This document shows, one piece after another, positions 38,502 through 51,600 of a stretch of DNA of 64,000 bases; position 1 is the first letter of the stretch; every line of letters starts with the position of its first letter. The notes below the pieces were generated by a model. That model saw nothing but the letters and a program-made list of their open reading frames with translations. It did no database searches and had not been told where the DNA came from. Made by a program: the position numbers and the translations under genes. The stretch comes from Allium sativum (taxonomy: Eukaryota; Streptophyta; Magnoliopsida; Asparagales; Amaryllidaceae), in NCBI GenBank assembly GCA_030737875.1, contig CM060915.1:636572786-636636785 (forward strand), given 5' to 3'.

Positions 38502-41500
38502 CGTAACAAACCGAAACTTTATATAAGAATATTTAATTAATTTAAATATTTAAAACGATTAATTGCTTGTGTTAAATTTTAAATAAGAGTTTGGATGTTG
38601 AATTAATTTGAAATTGAGAACCTCGAGTTTAAAGTTCAGTTGAATTTATATTGAAGTTATGTAAAATTCTATTTGAATATATACGATAATAAGAAATTAT
38701 TATCGATGAGTGTGAGTGATTTGGAATCTATTATGTATTTATTCGATTTTACTAACAGACGTAAACAGCCAATTTCTAAACGATCTCGGATTTTGACGAA
38801 ATTAATTTTCTAATCCATAATAAGAGTTGTTTTGTGATCGTGCGCGATATAGACGCGTATCGGTTAACGGTTTGACAATTAAAATAGCTGTTTTTGCAAA
38901 CAGTCTCGGAATTCGACGAAACCAGTTTCGTCGGGTATAAAATATTAGATTATTGTAGGATTTCAAATTTCATAGCAATCATGTTTGGTATGTGGCCGTT
39001 TGAGCGTGTAACGCTTGAAAAAGAAACATATGAATATAATATTATAAAATTGTGCCTATATACACCTCCATCCCTCTCAAAATTAGACAACTCACCCCCT
39101 CCCCTCTCTCTCTCTCTCCCCCTCTCCTCTTTTGCAATGGCCGTGGGTTTCCTCTTGGTAACCAAAGGAAAAAGAGGCCTTTAAAAATTCAAAACAAATA
39201 AAAGAAAAATCCTAAAATAAAGAAGCTTTGATTTTTGAGTGTATTTAGGACAGATCTTCATTTCTATATGCTGGTTGGGGAGGGAGAGGGGGATGTGAAG
39301 CCTATATTGGGCTCGACATTTAGAGCCATAAGGAGCGTTTGAGATAGGGCATGAATTTACTCTCGATTGAAGAACCTTTGGTTCAATTGGGTGTTGGATT
39401 TGTGTTTGCGGAGGGAAGAGGTGATGTTTGGAAAAGTTTTGAGGAGTTCGACACAAAAAAAGTTTGCTATATGTAGCTTTGTAGGGGAGGATGGAAATTG
39501 AGGATGGGGTGTAAGTTTGGTGGTGGATGGAGGTGGTTCGCGTAGAGAAAAAGAATGACGAAGTCAGTTGGTGATTTCATGAAGTGGTGTGAGGGCTTAG
39601 AGGAGAGAGAATGGAGGGAGAGATGGGTTTGGTTTGCTATAAGGTGAAGAGGGAACACAAGTTTTAAACATGGGAAAGAAGGATTTAAAGAGGGTTAGGT
39701 GATTAATATTACTAATGACATTTAATTATGTTCAAACTTGTAAATGTTATAACATTCTCATTTTAGATCCAATCGAGAAGTCGTCAGTTGCATTAGGTTC
39801 ATATGGACAAACACTGCGCGTACGAATCGGATTGCTGTGATTTGGAGCTGCTTGGAATTTTGTCTAAATTCGAACATTTGTTTGAAATTAGATAAAACGA
39901 CATGAAATCGTCGATTGGAGTGGATGGTGAGTTAACTCTCATGCTTTCTGAAATACTTTGAATGTTGTTATTTCTTATAGTAGTATTCATTGTTGTTAGT
40001 ATATATAATTGCGTGTTTGGATGATTTATTGTTTTGTTGGTGGTTGTCGATATATATATTCTCGTCTATGAACGAATGACCTTTGACGCTACCTGCTTTT
40101 AAGCGCAAGATTCGTCTTAAATGAATTTAATTAGATTATCTATTTCATATGAATATATAAACTAATATATGAGCTGTGATGCAGGGGAACAGGTTGGAGG
40201 GATCCAACAGGATTCCTCAATGTTTTGGGTGTTACTTGCTTTCATATTATACACATATAAACCGTCTAGCATAAGTAACATTAAAATCTGATTTGGATGA
40301 TGATTGTTGAATTAAATTCAATATTGATGTGTTATTGACCAATAAACAATATTGGTTCAGTGATTGGCAGCAGATGACCTAAAATCCATCTTTTTAAGAT
40401 GTTGATTCGCCATTAGGCGAGTTGATTAAGTTTGAAGTTATAAATTTTATTTTTATAAAAAAAGCAAAGTTTTTGGATTTATTTTATATAAGTTATATAA
40501 AATAATGGTTTTATAAATAGATCAATATTTATAGTTGGACTTTGTAAAGGAAATTTTAAAATGGTTATGAAGCGAAATCCCTGATTAATAAATAAGTTTT
40601 ACAATTGGATATTTCGAATGGTGAAACTTTACTAAGTTTGATGAAGTTATAAAACCTTGTTTTATGATTAATTGAGTTTATAAGTGATTTTCAGTTGTTT
40701 TGAACAAGTTTAATAAATAGTTTGTTGAACTTGTAAAATAACGCAGAATTGATATTAGATTTCAAAATTGAAATTTATGAAAAGTGGATATTTATATAAA
40801 AAAAACTTTTAAATGATTTAAATTGATTTTTAAGCTATGTTTTAAGTGATTTAATTTTAAAATAAACTAGGATTTGTAAACTATGAAGTTTATAAAGAAA
40901 AGGAAATCGAGTTTTCAATAAGATTTATAACGGAGATTTTATAAAGGATTTTATAAAGGGATTTTATAATAAATCCAAGTTTTATAAATAAGGCTTATAA
41001 AAGAGATTAAAGCTAATGCGGTGACATTAAAATGAGGATTTACTTTAATAATCGAATTAAGTAAAAGTAGTTGTGATTGAAATGAGATTATTTCCAGATG
41101 TCGAAAAGAGTATTTAAACTTTATTTGAATTGAATAGTAAATGGAACTTGTTGTGACATTTACTCAATATTAGATTTAACGTTGATAAACTTCTAATTAT
41201 CTTGAAGATAAGAATGTTGTCGGGTCAAGGTCTGAGAGGTAAGTAAAATACCCTAACTTGAACGACTTCGTTATTATCTAAGAGATGATACTGGTTTGAA
41301 AACGAAAATGAACGTTGGAAATAAATTTATTACTTCCATAAGTGGTGCAATAAACTTTAATTTGCAAAGTTTAGAAATTAAATAAATCTGTTGGGTTTTA
41401 TAATAAACAATGTATTTTATGATATTGTATGGCCAAGGTATGATGTGTGACTATACTTATACCATTTTGTTAAGTATATAGCACTATTTTTTAGTGAAAA

Positions 41501-43094
41501 TATTATGGTTTTGTGAATACGCTTATTCCAAAGTGATAAGTGTATGGCTATGGTTTTCAAATTAACGAAAACAAAAGATTTGTGAATATACTTTTCCTGT
41601 GGAGATTAGTATATGGAATCGATTTTTAACAGTCGATGAAATGATTTTAATGAATGGTTTAATTAAAAGGGTCTGTGATGTTGATGTGCCTAACTGTATT
41701 TTTTTGATTTGGTAGCTAAAGAACTAACTACCAATAAATTCATTTTTAGCTTATAACGTGTTTGTTCAAGGAGCCAGGATTGAAATTGGATCCAAAACCA
41801 CTTCGAACCGACTTTGCGTTCGAACCTGAATTTGCAGGTATGTTTGTGCAAAAACAAAGTATTGAGGGTGAAAGGGTTACTTGCTACAAATCCTATGGAT
41901 GCAGTAAAAGTAACGTCTTCGGTTCGTTCTGTTCCTGAACGACTTGTATGAATGAATGTTATCAGTAAATAGCCAATGAAGGGCGATGAACATTCAAAGA
42001 TGAAATATGCCATGGGTGAAAGGTAAAAACATAGCCTCTAGCCTCATCAACCAGGAATGACTAAAATCAAGGCAGATGCAGCATAACTATGTTGGTCGTA
42101 CCCATTAGGGTATGTTTATCACCAAGTCTAGAACTGTTAACCCTTATTATATGTTGGTTGCTGATCACAACCATGGTGATGACATATTCGGTACTATCAA
42201 GTTAAATGGTAGGCCGGTTTTGTATTGGCAGGGGTGCAAGATGTTGATCTTGCGACCTCAATACGCATATTCAGAGATGTGTTGTATCGGGTGGTACCCC
42301 AGTGCCCAGTCGTTGTATGGAATCCAAACTCTAATACGAGCCTTTTACGGTTTAGTTGGTATAACTAGTATGTTGGAATTTAGTTAATTTAACAATTTCG
42401 GCTAGATTGATTAGTATTTGTATTTAGATATTATTATAATATCATTGGATTTATAATAAAAGTGTTTTAATTACCGTAAGGGAAAAACATGTGCCTAGTT
42501 TATGTGGTCATGTCTTACGAGAGTTTCATTCTTTTGAAAAAAAAGTTTTCAAAAATTAAGCAAGCTGATTGTGATGTGATTTTTTCACTGTTAAGTATCT
42601 CAGATCGACAATTCATGTGATTTTGTTTTTTGCAAAATGGATTCAGTCAGACCAAGCATATTTTCCAAGTTCGCTTTGGATTTGCTTGGAGCTACAACAG
42701 AGGAGCTGGAGTCGAGACGTATGATTGTATTTACTGTTTTGGTTTATTTTCGCTGTGTGTGTTGTATTTATCAATCATTGTACAAACATATTGTTATGAC
42801 TGTATATGTTGATTTTTGTGTACTCTGATTATTCATTCATGTATATATAAAGTTTTCTCTTGTGTAAAGAGTATTAGTATATTATATTTTATTCATTTCA
42901 CTGTGATATTCTTATCTTTTCTGATTTTGATGTGTTTTTGTTCTTCGATCTTCTTCTTATATTTTAATTCTTCTTTCTCATCCTCTGACTTCTTTCTTCT
43001 AACTTTCTGGGTTTTCGGTACTTGAATTTGGCACGTGAATGTGGAGGATGTATTGTTATCGAAATTTGAGCATAAAATTTCTCGGGCAGTTACA
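38502..43094 (+). repeat. 5' LTR of long-LTR non-coding element A
   Basis: 4593 bp. It begins CGTAACAAACC (the partner begins TGTAACAACC, so the first T appears mutated) and ends GCAGTTACA directly before a primer binding site. It aligns with 45434-45624, 54809-56803 and 62654-64000. It contains a TATA-like box near 39058, a GGTGAGT motif near 39923, a hairpin at 40197-40218 and the conserved core at 41224-41270. It is uninterrupted, so it records the empty sites of the CACTA and solo-LTR insertions in its partner. No supported gene lies within. Confidence 0.88.
39056..39066 (+). promoter_or_regulatory. TATA-like promoter of LTR A
   Basis: CCTATATACAC precedes a C-rich initiator-like stretch. 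The partner LTR has CCTATATATAC at about 55217, followed by a nearly identical leader. Confidence 0.45.
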
Positions 43095-43096
43095 TT

Positions 43097-43109
43097 TGGT
43101 ATCAAAGCC
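43097..43109 (+). other. Primer binding site of element A
   Basis: TGGTATCAAAGCC lies two bases after the LTR. It matches the initiator-Met tRNA complement with one change (A for G at the ninth base). Confidence 0.88.
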
Positions 43110-45398
43110 GAAGGTTAAGTGATAACCTTGGCTCTGTGGCGTAACTCAATAAGAGATAAGGTAATGGAATGCCTTATTTGAGTTTGAGCGTATACATATG
43201 AGACCGTATTTGTTAGCGTTATAAAATGTTTTATATTATGTTGTTTATCTGTTGAGTGACATATAAATTTCACATTGGTGTGTTTTGCCGACGTGGTCAA
43301 TAGGAACTTCTAAACACTTAAACAAGGCAAGTAGACATGGTATTGTTTTAAAGTGTTGATAAATGAAATAATTTTATCAAGATTTTATATGTTTTTATAT
43401 TTAAAAGAATTTTCAAACTGAGCATAGTTTTATGATTGATTAGTTTGATTTCAAATGATTATATTTTATTATTATCATTTATTGCTTGATTAGTCGTGCT
43501 CACTTTCGAGCGTTGACTAGTGTTGATTGATTTGTAGTTATACCCGACCAGTTTATGTGTGTTAGCTACTTTTTTTAGATAAGAGCGATGTTATCACTTT
43601 CTTGCATGGGTTGGGTAGGTTTATAATTAGAAAAAAACTTAGAAATGAATACCGTGTGAATTCAGTTTCACGATTTGACAATACGGCATTCGATAATGTT
43701 GTTGGATAAGAATTGAACCTAAGTAAGTGATTTAATGTGAATTTAAATAAGGAAGAACTTAGGTGAAGTAATCTTATATAGAATTAGAATTATATAAGTA
43801 TAATTTGTAAATGATATTTATAAATGGGAAATGGAATTGAGTTGAGGATTGAAGGATCTGAATTTCCGGTAAATTCAAAAAATGGGTTTTCAAGATTTAA
43901 AAGGGAATATAGTGAATATTTTAAAGCTGTTTATGAAAATAAATGGATTTTAAAGAGTTTTAAAACATAGATCTTACTTTGATTGCTGAAAAATAATTCT
44001 GATGATGTCTGCAGCATCACCGATGTTCATTTTCGAGTTTCTACGTAAGAACTTGCTGCCATAGATAAATTGTTGGATTAAAATAAAAGGTTGGTTTGAA
44101 TCCTGAATTTACGGTTTTGAAATCCAGAGTTTGATTCCAAAAAATTTCATCTAAATTATAATATGGATGCATGTATATTATCAGTGCTAGATTTATTTGA
44201 TTGTGCATTTAACTTGATAGGATGTGTCATAGATATGTAATACAATATTCGACGATTTAGGACAGTCGAAATTTTCAAGTTACATTTGAAACCCCAGCTT
44301 AGTTTATATAAAAAATATAAGAAAATTGGGTTGAAATTTATTAATTAAACGAAGTTTAAGCTTATTAATTAAAATTTAATTAAAACAAGTTCATCGTGCA
44401 GCTGTAGTTCGTAGTTTTACGATTTGAACTTCAATTGATTGTATAGGATCTAGTATAAGTCAGAATTCTTTGAAACAAGAATCTTCCAGATCCGTTGGAT
44501 TATAATTTTCCAACGAAAGAGAAAAATCAAGATTTTATCTTTCAGATTTTGAGATATGTCAAAATCAAATTTTCAGAAAAATCATGATATGGTAGTTTAA
44601 CTATAACAATTTATTTAGTAAATGGAAGTATTTTAAGTAAATAAAATTTGGATTTCCATTAATAAAATATACCTGCTCAGTATATTAACCTGTGGGGAAT
44701 TTAGGATTTGGATTTTCGAGTTGCTTAAGGTAGCATGAATGTTCGATTAAGTAATAATCTGAGGCTGTTGAATGAATGGTGACGCTTAACAGGTTATTTG
44801 TCGTCCTGGCGCGATGATGAGGTTTATATTCAGAATAAACCACGAATTAAAGTTATTAGTGTTCATAACACTATATGATATTTATATATGTTGATTGATT
44901 GTGGCTGCATGTAGCGTTATGCTACATTTGTTTTGTTTACCGATTTGCATCATTATTGCCAGTTGCATCATATTTGGTAGTTGTTACGATTGCTATGTTG
45001 TTTATGCATATGGATTGTTGTTGTATTACTTGTCTATTTATTTAACTCTCTGTTGGGTTATGTAAGTATATACGGGTTTATAGAAGCAAAAGCTTCCTAG
45101 CTTGCTTTAGCTTTTGTCTTATGGTAAAGATATGTTTTTTCCGACAAAATGGTACATATTTCAGATTACATACTGTATGTGGTCTTATATATTGTTTTCT
45201 CCTATCTTGGGATGCCTCATCACTGAGATGAGAAGTATAGTATCATATATTGTGATTGTGAAAATTTTCGGATGGGCCCTACAATGGAGGAGTTGCTGAA
45301 AATTTACGAAAATTTTAGGTATTAGAAAATTTTAACAATGTTTTTGAGAAATCTTTAGAAGTAAAATTAATCGGATTGTAACAATCTTCTTAACTAGT

Positions 45399-45433
45399 GA
45401 TTTTGGGGGCAAAATCCTTTTAAGGGGAAAGAA
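45399..45433 (+). promoter_or_regulatory. Hairpin and polypurine tract of element A
   Basis: GATTTTG-GGGG-CAAAATC (45399-45416) forms a perfect 7-bp stem, followed after four bases by AAGGGGAAAGAA ending directly at the 3' LTR. Layout and spacing match elements D and the young gypsy element. Confidence 0.85.
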
Positions 45434-45624
45434 TGTAACAACCTGGATTTTTATATAAGAAAATTTAATTAATTCAAATGTATAAAACGATTAATTTTAA
45501 GAATTAATTGCTTGAGTTAAATTTTAAATAAGAATTTGGATATTAAATTAGCCTGAAATTGAGAATCTTGAGTTTAAAGTCCAATTAAATTTATATTGAA
45601 GTTATGTAAAATTCTATTTGAATA
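45434..45624 (+). repeat. 3' LTR of element A, first segment
   Basis: It starts TGTAACAACC and aligns with 38502-38686. It is interrupted after ...TTTGAATA by the CACTA transposon and resumes at 54806. Confidence 0.9.
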
Positions 45625-45639
45625 CACTACAACAAATTT

Positions 45640-46290
45640 ACCTTTTAATAGCATGTGAAAAACGCTATAATAGGTTACCATAGCATTAGTGACGACGCTA
45701 TATAACGACATGCAATAATAGCCCTGTTATATCTTATAGCTCAAATCTAAACGCTATAATTATATACATTTTATAGCGCTTGTTCACCAGCATGAAATGT
45801 TTTACATAGCGTTTAGACCTTGCAATTATATTTAGTTGCTAAAATCTCAGCTTAGTTTTTATAGCGTTATCAATGATTTTATAGCACATATTCATTGCTA
45901 TGAAAAATGTTTTCCATTTTATTTTTTGAAAAAAATCCGCTATTATTGAATTATCTATTGATACATAGCGTTCAGACCATACTATGTTAAATACTCACTT
46001 TTTTTTTATAGCATTATTACTGTTCTCATAGCTCATATCTAGTGATATGAAAAAATTTCCACACGGTTTACATTTTATATAGCATTTCACATTTTGATTC
46101 CATAAGTGGAGTTTTCCGCTATGAATATTTGGAGTATATATAGCATTTTTAATCTTTTTGTAGCACACATTCAATAATATGAAAAGGTTTTCCACACTAT
46201 TTAATTTTTAACATAGCATTTCACCTTTTATTTCCATAAGTGCACTTTTCTGCTATTAATATTTTTAATATATAGCACATTTATTTCAGC
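45640..46290. repeat. Left subterminal repeats of the CACTA element
   Basis: Many copies of (T)ATAGC(G/A)TT and GCTAT in both orientations. The other end has similar motifs at about 54625-54785. Confidence 0.7.
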
Positions 46291-46794
46291 TATGATCTTT
46301 ATGTAACAAATCTCTTATTTTATTTGTGCACAGTTCAAACAATTAAGCAGTAAATTCACAAGACAAAACTGTCAATAGCAAAAAATTAATACCAAAAACA
46401 TATTTGATTTCAATTACAAAGTCATAGTTAATAAAATATACTAATATATATAGAAATAAGTAACATACATGTTGTTCAAACATCGTTTCGAAACAAGATA
46501 TGAAAAATTACTTAGTCTTCAGCTCGTAAGCTTGTCCAACTTCTAGAACCTGCAATTCACAAGTACACGTTACAGTCTTATAACAAAGCAAAATGGAAGA
46601 AACACGAGCAAAATGCAAGAAACACGAAGTGTATGTAAGCATGTTAGCATTTCAATGTACCATTTTTTTACATCTTATTCAGTCATACTCTAAAGTTACA
46701 TGAGAACCAATTAACATGATCAATAACTTGTTGGAACAACAACTCAAATTGACCTAGGTTACAATTGGAATCAGTTCTGGCTTTTACCTGGGTT

Positions 46795-48645
46795 ACAAAC
46801 GAAATCTTAACATACATGAGCAACCACTGCTTTATCTATAGGACTTCCTTTTTGCCATTTGAGCTATATTTGGATTATTCTTCTCCCAAAACTCTATTTC
46901 TTCGTTGTTCCGATCTATTTGCATAACCTACATACATGTAACATTTGTTTTCAAGTTAGGGGAACATCAATTGTTATTACCAGACCAGTTTCATTTCAAG
47001 TAGCATGTAATGATGTATAAATAAATAAATAAATAAATAAATAAATAGAGGATAATATATCTTAAAGTTGAAAACTTATTGTTTTGTTAGGATCATAACA
47101 CGCATATACTACAGCTACCATGTCGTTGAACTCTGCACTATTTTTATTTCCAACCAGAACTACCTGTTTCCTTAATGGGACGGAGAGCAGATCCACTGCA
47201 CAACACAGCAGAACGACAATGCTATGACTTTTCGATCTTTTTTCAAATACTGCCTGCATACCAAAATCAAAACTTTCGTTACACGATCTATTTCTTTTAT
47301 AAATGTGTTAAGGTAAAATCCTGAGATAGCAGCCTCACATCAGCTTCATCAAATTTATAAGATGAAGGTTGTTTCACATTCAATCACTGATTACCTCAGC
47401 AACTAATCCAGAATTATTGGAAACCATATATGTTTGTCCCCTTGTAAAATGTTGAGCGAAATTTGATGGGTTTAAATAATAAGTATTTGCAAATATTAAT
47501 ATTAAGATCGATTTTATCAGCTTCTCGATTTCATATATATAATAATTAAAGTACATGCATCACTCGCATTAAATAATGAATATAGATGATTAATTTTATT
47601 AGTGATGGATATTAGTTATTAAAGATTTAGATTCATCCCTTATTTTCAAGTTTGATACAAGAAAAACCTTCGTCAGAAACAGGTTTTAAATTACACTTCT
47701 GAAATTATTTTTGATAGAATTTTCTTTTTTCTCAAAAATAAAATCTGTACATCGCAGCAGGGTTCTGCTTTATGTTTGCAGTCTACCTAGAACTAAAATT
47801 GGAGGCATTCTTCAAAACATGCTTTCAAGAAGGGAAGACTGCATTTTGAAACCTCAAAGAAGGTGTTTTTACCAAAAGTTCTATTTTAGTTACCACTAAA
47901 AATGTATAATATTTTTAAATAAACAGAAAAACTGGTAGCTTACCAAAAAGATGTGCCGCAGTATTTTTGTAATATATGGATTTATCTCCTGAAATGATTG
48001 GTGATAAGCGAATAAGACTGACCGCAGAAACTGAATTCCCAGATGGCTCTGCACCATCATGATCTTCTTTCAAGTGTAATAGTACAGATGAGTCTTCTCC
48101 AGAAGTATTGAAGTAGCCTCCGCCTTCTCTATCTAAAAGTAACTCATCCTGAATAGTTATGTAATATATTATTAGTGGTAACTAAGAATATATAGTAATA
48201 CTAATTTATCTTTCTATAAATAAATCAGGCTGAAAATATATGGCTACAATTGTAAGCAACAATTATTTGTGTGGCTGAAATCAAAACCCAGTGTTCCTAG
48301 GATCAGATAATTATTACAACTACTATTTTCTTTTCTTTTTTTCTCATGGAAGGACGTTGTGTAGGGTGTCTTCCATTAAGTGTAAGAAGAAATACAGCAA
48401 CACATAACATTAAATTGGGTTGTCCTTCCGCTACTATTAGTGAAGCTTTAACTATGTATAGTGTCTACTTAGTATAGGAATCAACATGTAAACTATTATC
48501 ATATCGAATTTGTAATAAACCAGAACATATGCACCTTGATGGCTTGAAGTTCAATAGCCCAACTAATCCATTCAGTTTTACTGCCATACTCAAACAGATC
48601 GAGCAATCCACAAATCAAGAATGCATAATCATCCAAGAAGCCGGG
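46795..48645 (-). pseudogene. Captured fragment of a SPATA20/SSP411-like gene (four exons)
   Basis: Four minus-strand exons keep the order of the plant SPATA20-like (thioredoxin-domain, N-acylglucosamine 2-epimerase-like) protein: 48535-48645 (PGFLDDYAFLICGLLDLFEY...), 47944-48148 (DREGGGYFNTSGED...EPSGNSVSAVSLIRL), 47080-47253 (AVFEKR...RKQVVLVGNK...YDPNKT) and about 46795-46927 (VMQID...EFWEE). Splice signals survive between the first three. Decay is visible: an extra T before the second exon's end shifts the frame, the third exon's donor reads ATAAGT instead of GTAAGT, and the fourth exon has frameshifts. Only the C-terminal part of the family is present, so it cannot give a normal protein. 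It lies wholly inside the CACTA ends, indicating capture. Identity rests on recognition of family motifs. Confidence 0.85.
47019..47047. repeat. (AAAT)n microsatellite
   Basis: About seven tetranucleotide units inside the CACTA element. Confidence 0.9.
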
Positions 48646-48699
48646 TAGAAAATGCATAATCAAGAATGCATAATTGTTAAATACTTGCATTTAAAAAAC

Positions 48700-51600
48700 G
48701 TACAAAAACTTATTCCTAATTAGTTAATTAACCTGACCAATGTGGTAGAGGAAGATAAAATGCATCATTTCTAACAGCCTTCTAAGAAAGATGCACTTGA
48801 ATATTAACAGAAAGATGCTGGTATTGTAGTTTATAGAATGCAATTCCTAGTTGCGGAATACCTTAAGAAGCAAAATTTGTAATTGAATCATGGAACTTTA
48901 ACCAATATCAGCTGCAGTTACACAAACCTAACGTTATACAAGCCCGTCAAAATCTAAGACGAGACCTAATTATGTAGGCTCATTCTAATATCTAAGAGCT
49001 TTATATCGTATTAATCTATAAGCAAAATCGAAAACATACATTACCGTAAGATCCGAATTTAAACCAAAATAGGAGAGCAAATGGCATGTGAACCATGTAG
49101 TAGGAGACAAAATTAGCTTAAGCTGCCAACCACAACCTCTAGGTACACTTAAACAATTTTGAATTCGAATTTACATAACTATAGTAATTAATCACAAATT
49201 TTACAGCATTCAAATATAAATATGGTTACCAAATCTATCACATCTTGGACGAACCAAAGCTACCGCAAGCTGAAGCTAGTGCAGTGGGTTAGGATAAGTA
49301 CATTGCATGTTAAAAACTGTTAGAGGCAATGCTTTGGTTAGCCAAATAGGCAATCTATCATGTAAGTAAAATCTTAACTGTCAATATCCGTCATGTATGA
49401 TGTTCACATAGTAATATTCCCATAAAAGAAACCATCCACTAGAAAGATATGTACATAGGGGATGCCACCAAATTAATCATAGCGCTAGTCATATCACTTT
49501 CTTTTCAAATTAAACCAGTCTCTTTTAAGAAACAAATAACAATAACTTAGCTTGAACTAATTCTTTCTCTAATTAGCAATTTGAAGTTTAATATGACAAA
49601 ATAATGCTTTGTTTCATCACCTAAGAAGATGTATAATCGAATAACTGAAACTTTTTAACATAATTTTAACAGAGCCACATACAGTGAGCCATAAATTAAC
49701 AATGATAACAACCAACCACCTCCAGTCTTCTTCTTTTTCAGTCAAAGTGTTAGATCTACTCTAAGTTAGAGGAGTAGAATCATAGGTAACCATTAAGTTA
49801 AGGTTATATTTATGCCTATAAATAATGTACTGAAATAAAAGACAGTCAGAAATCATGCAAATATACGAAATAGGACATAAATACCTTAAGTTCTCTCTTC
49901 CAAGCTTTGAAATTGAAGTACGACAATTGTATGCTTTAAATCTTGCCTTATTACAGCAAGTCCCACTTCTTTATATTTTAATTTATTACTGCACAAGAAC
50001 GCAAAATCAGTAAATGACTTTAAATAAATACATTAGTAATAACCATGGCTTGCCGAAATAAATAACTGATCCTGTATGTGATGCAAATAAATCTGGAACT
50101 AATGCCATTGAAGCTACCCACTAACTCTAACAGTGCTATTATGAAACATATAATTGCTAAATCTGGAATAGGGGTCATTAATAAATAATATCTAAAATAA
50201 CAATACAGTATGTGTAAACAATCGATCAACGACCTCACTATAGTACTCTAATTCAGCAGAAAAAGAAGAAGTATTTTAGATTCAGCAAATTATATTAACT
50301 GTAGCTTAATCTATAACTATATCATATAACAACAAGAAAAAAGAGAAGGAAAAAAACAGATGTTTGTGTTGTGAGTTGTTGTACACCCCTTTTGGATCAT
50401 GTTTTACTGTAATGTGCTCTATGACTATAGATCTTAAATATGGACGGTAATAAAATATATGCTTAGGGAATAATCATATCGAATAGGCTTTCTTTCCCTT
50501 TGATTATTCAAGTGTTGCATAGTTACATGTTGACTTTGTTGTGCATACACCTTGAATTCTAAGTTGGAATTTTCTTTTATTAGTTCTTTATGAAAGCGTG
50601 AAACAGTAGGATGAATGAATTTCAGTTGACAAAGAATTGGAATTCTGTTTCTATTCCTTCATTTTCTTTTTTGAAAGATGCACTGAGGCATTTGATGCAA
50701 AAATTAAGTGTTTCCTGAGTAAAAGCTGCATTCCAACAATCAAACGCTTTTGGCTAATTGCACCCTTCAAATTATCATGAAACTATGTATGTATTGTCTA
50801 CGTCTTATTTAGTTATGTATATAAAAGCAAAACATACAAAAAAAAACTAATTTCAGATGTACCACATAATCTCTAAATAAAGACATAAACTGAAACCAAG
50901 ATGCATGAAGAGCAAACTAATATTTGTTTTAGAAGACTTCCTGTAACACAACACTTCCTTTTATCCTTTTTTCTACTTTCATATAAGGCCTAGCATGATT
51001 TGAGCTTTTCTAGATAGCAGGCCTAGCAAGCCAACACCACCTAGTCAGGGCTAGATGTTAATCTGGCCAAGACAAAAAGGTGGCTTATGTTATGCAGCAA
51101 CAATACATGGCTGTTGTTAAGTAGCAGCCAACACGACAGCTGTTAAGTAGCAGCCAACACGGCTGCTGTTAAGCAGTAGTCAACATGGCCGCTACCCTAC
51201 CCAAGGACCTAAATTTTATTGAATCTATTTTTTTTGAAAGTTCAATAGTTTTCTTAAATTTTACTGATAGTATTATTTAGATACTACAAAATGAATCAAT
51301 CAAAGATGACATTGGAATTGGTTATGATCTATGGAAAAAATGTAGCTAATTAAGATGGATGAACTAAAGGGAAAAAGTTAGTATTATTTGTACAAATGAT
51401 ATGCAGTAGCAGAATTTAGCAATCCAGTTTTTTACATGTTATTCAAAATTTTCAGTGCATTATTCCTGTCAATTTACTTGCAATTCACCAATTTAGTAAA
51501 ATGTTATAGCCATATGGTCGATCAATATGTTTGTTAACTGCTCATTTCTTTTTAAATATCAAAAATATTTAAAAAAGTCATATACATACAACCCGCAGTA

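Larger units (their letters stand above)
43095..45433 (+). mobile_element. Interior of non-coding (LARD-like) retrotransposon A
   Basis: This 2.3 kb stretch lies between the primer binding site and the polypurine tract. No gag, protease, RT or integrase motif appears in any frame; the longest open frames are about 60 codons and unrecognised. With 4.6 kb LTRs and a short empty interior, it fits the large retrotransposon derivative (LARD) class, which depends on proteins from related elements. Its primer site and pre-polypurine hairpin resemble those of the chromoviruses at 6436 and 17987. Confidence 0.75.

Noticed and set aside
38950..39660. Several overlapping 60-110 codon frames near 38894-39660 and 55056-55803
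   Set aside because: They fall in the two LTR copies of element A, differ between copies by frame-breaking changes, and are low-complexity (Pro/Ser/His-rich).
42112..42387. 91-codon plus-strand frame
   Set aside because: It lies in the conserved block of LTR A, but the frame is not kept in the other LTR copies, so conservation there is not for protein.
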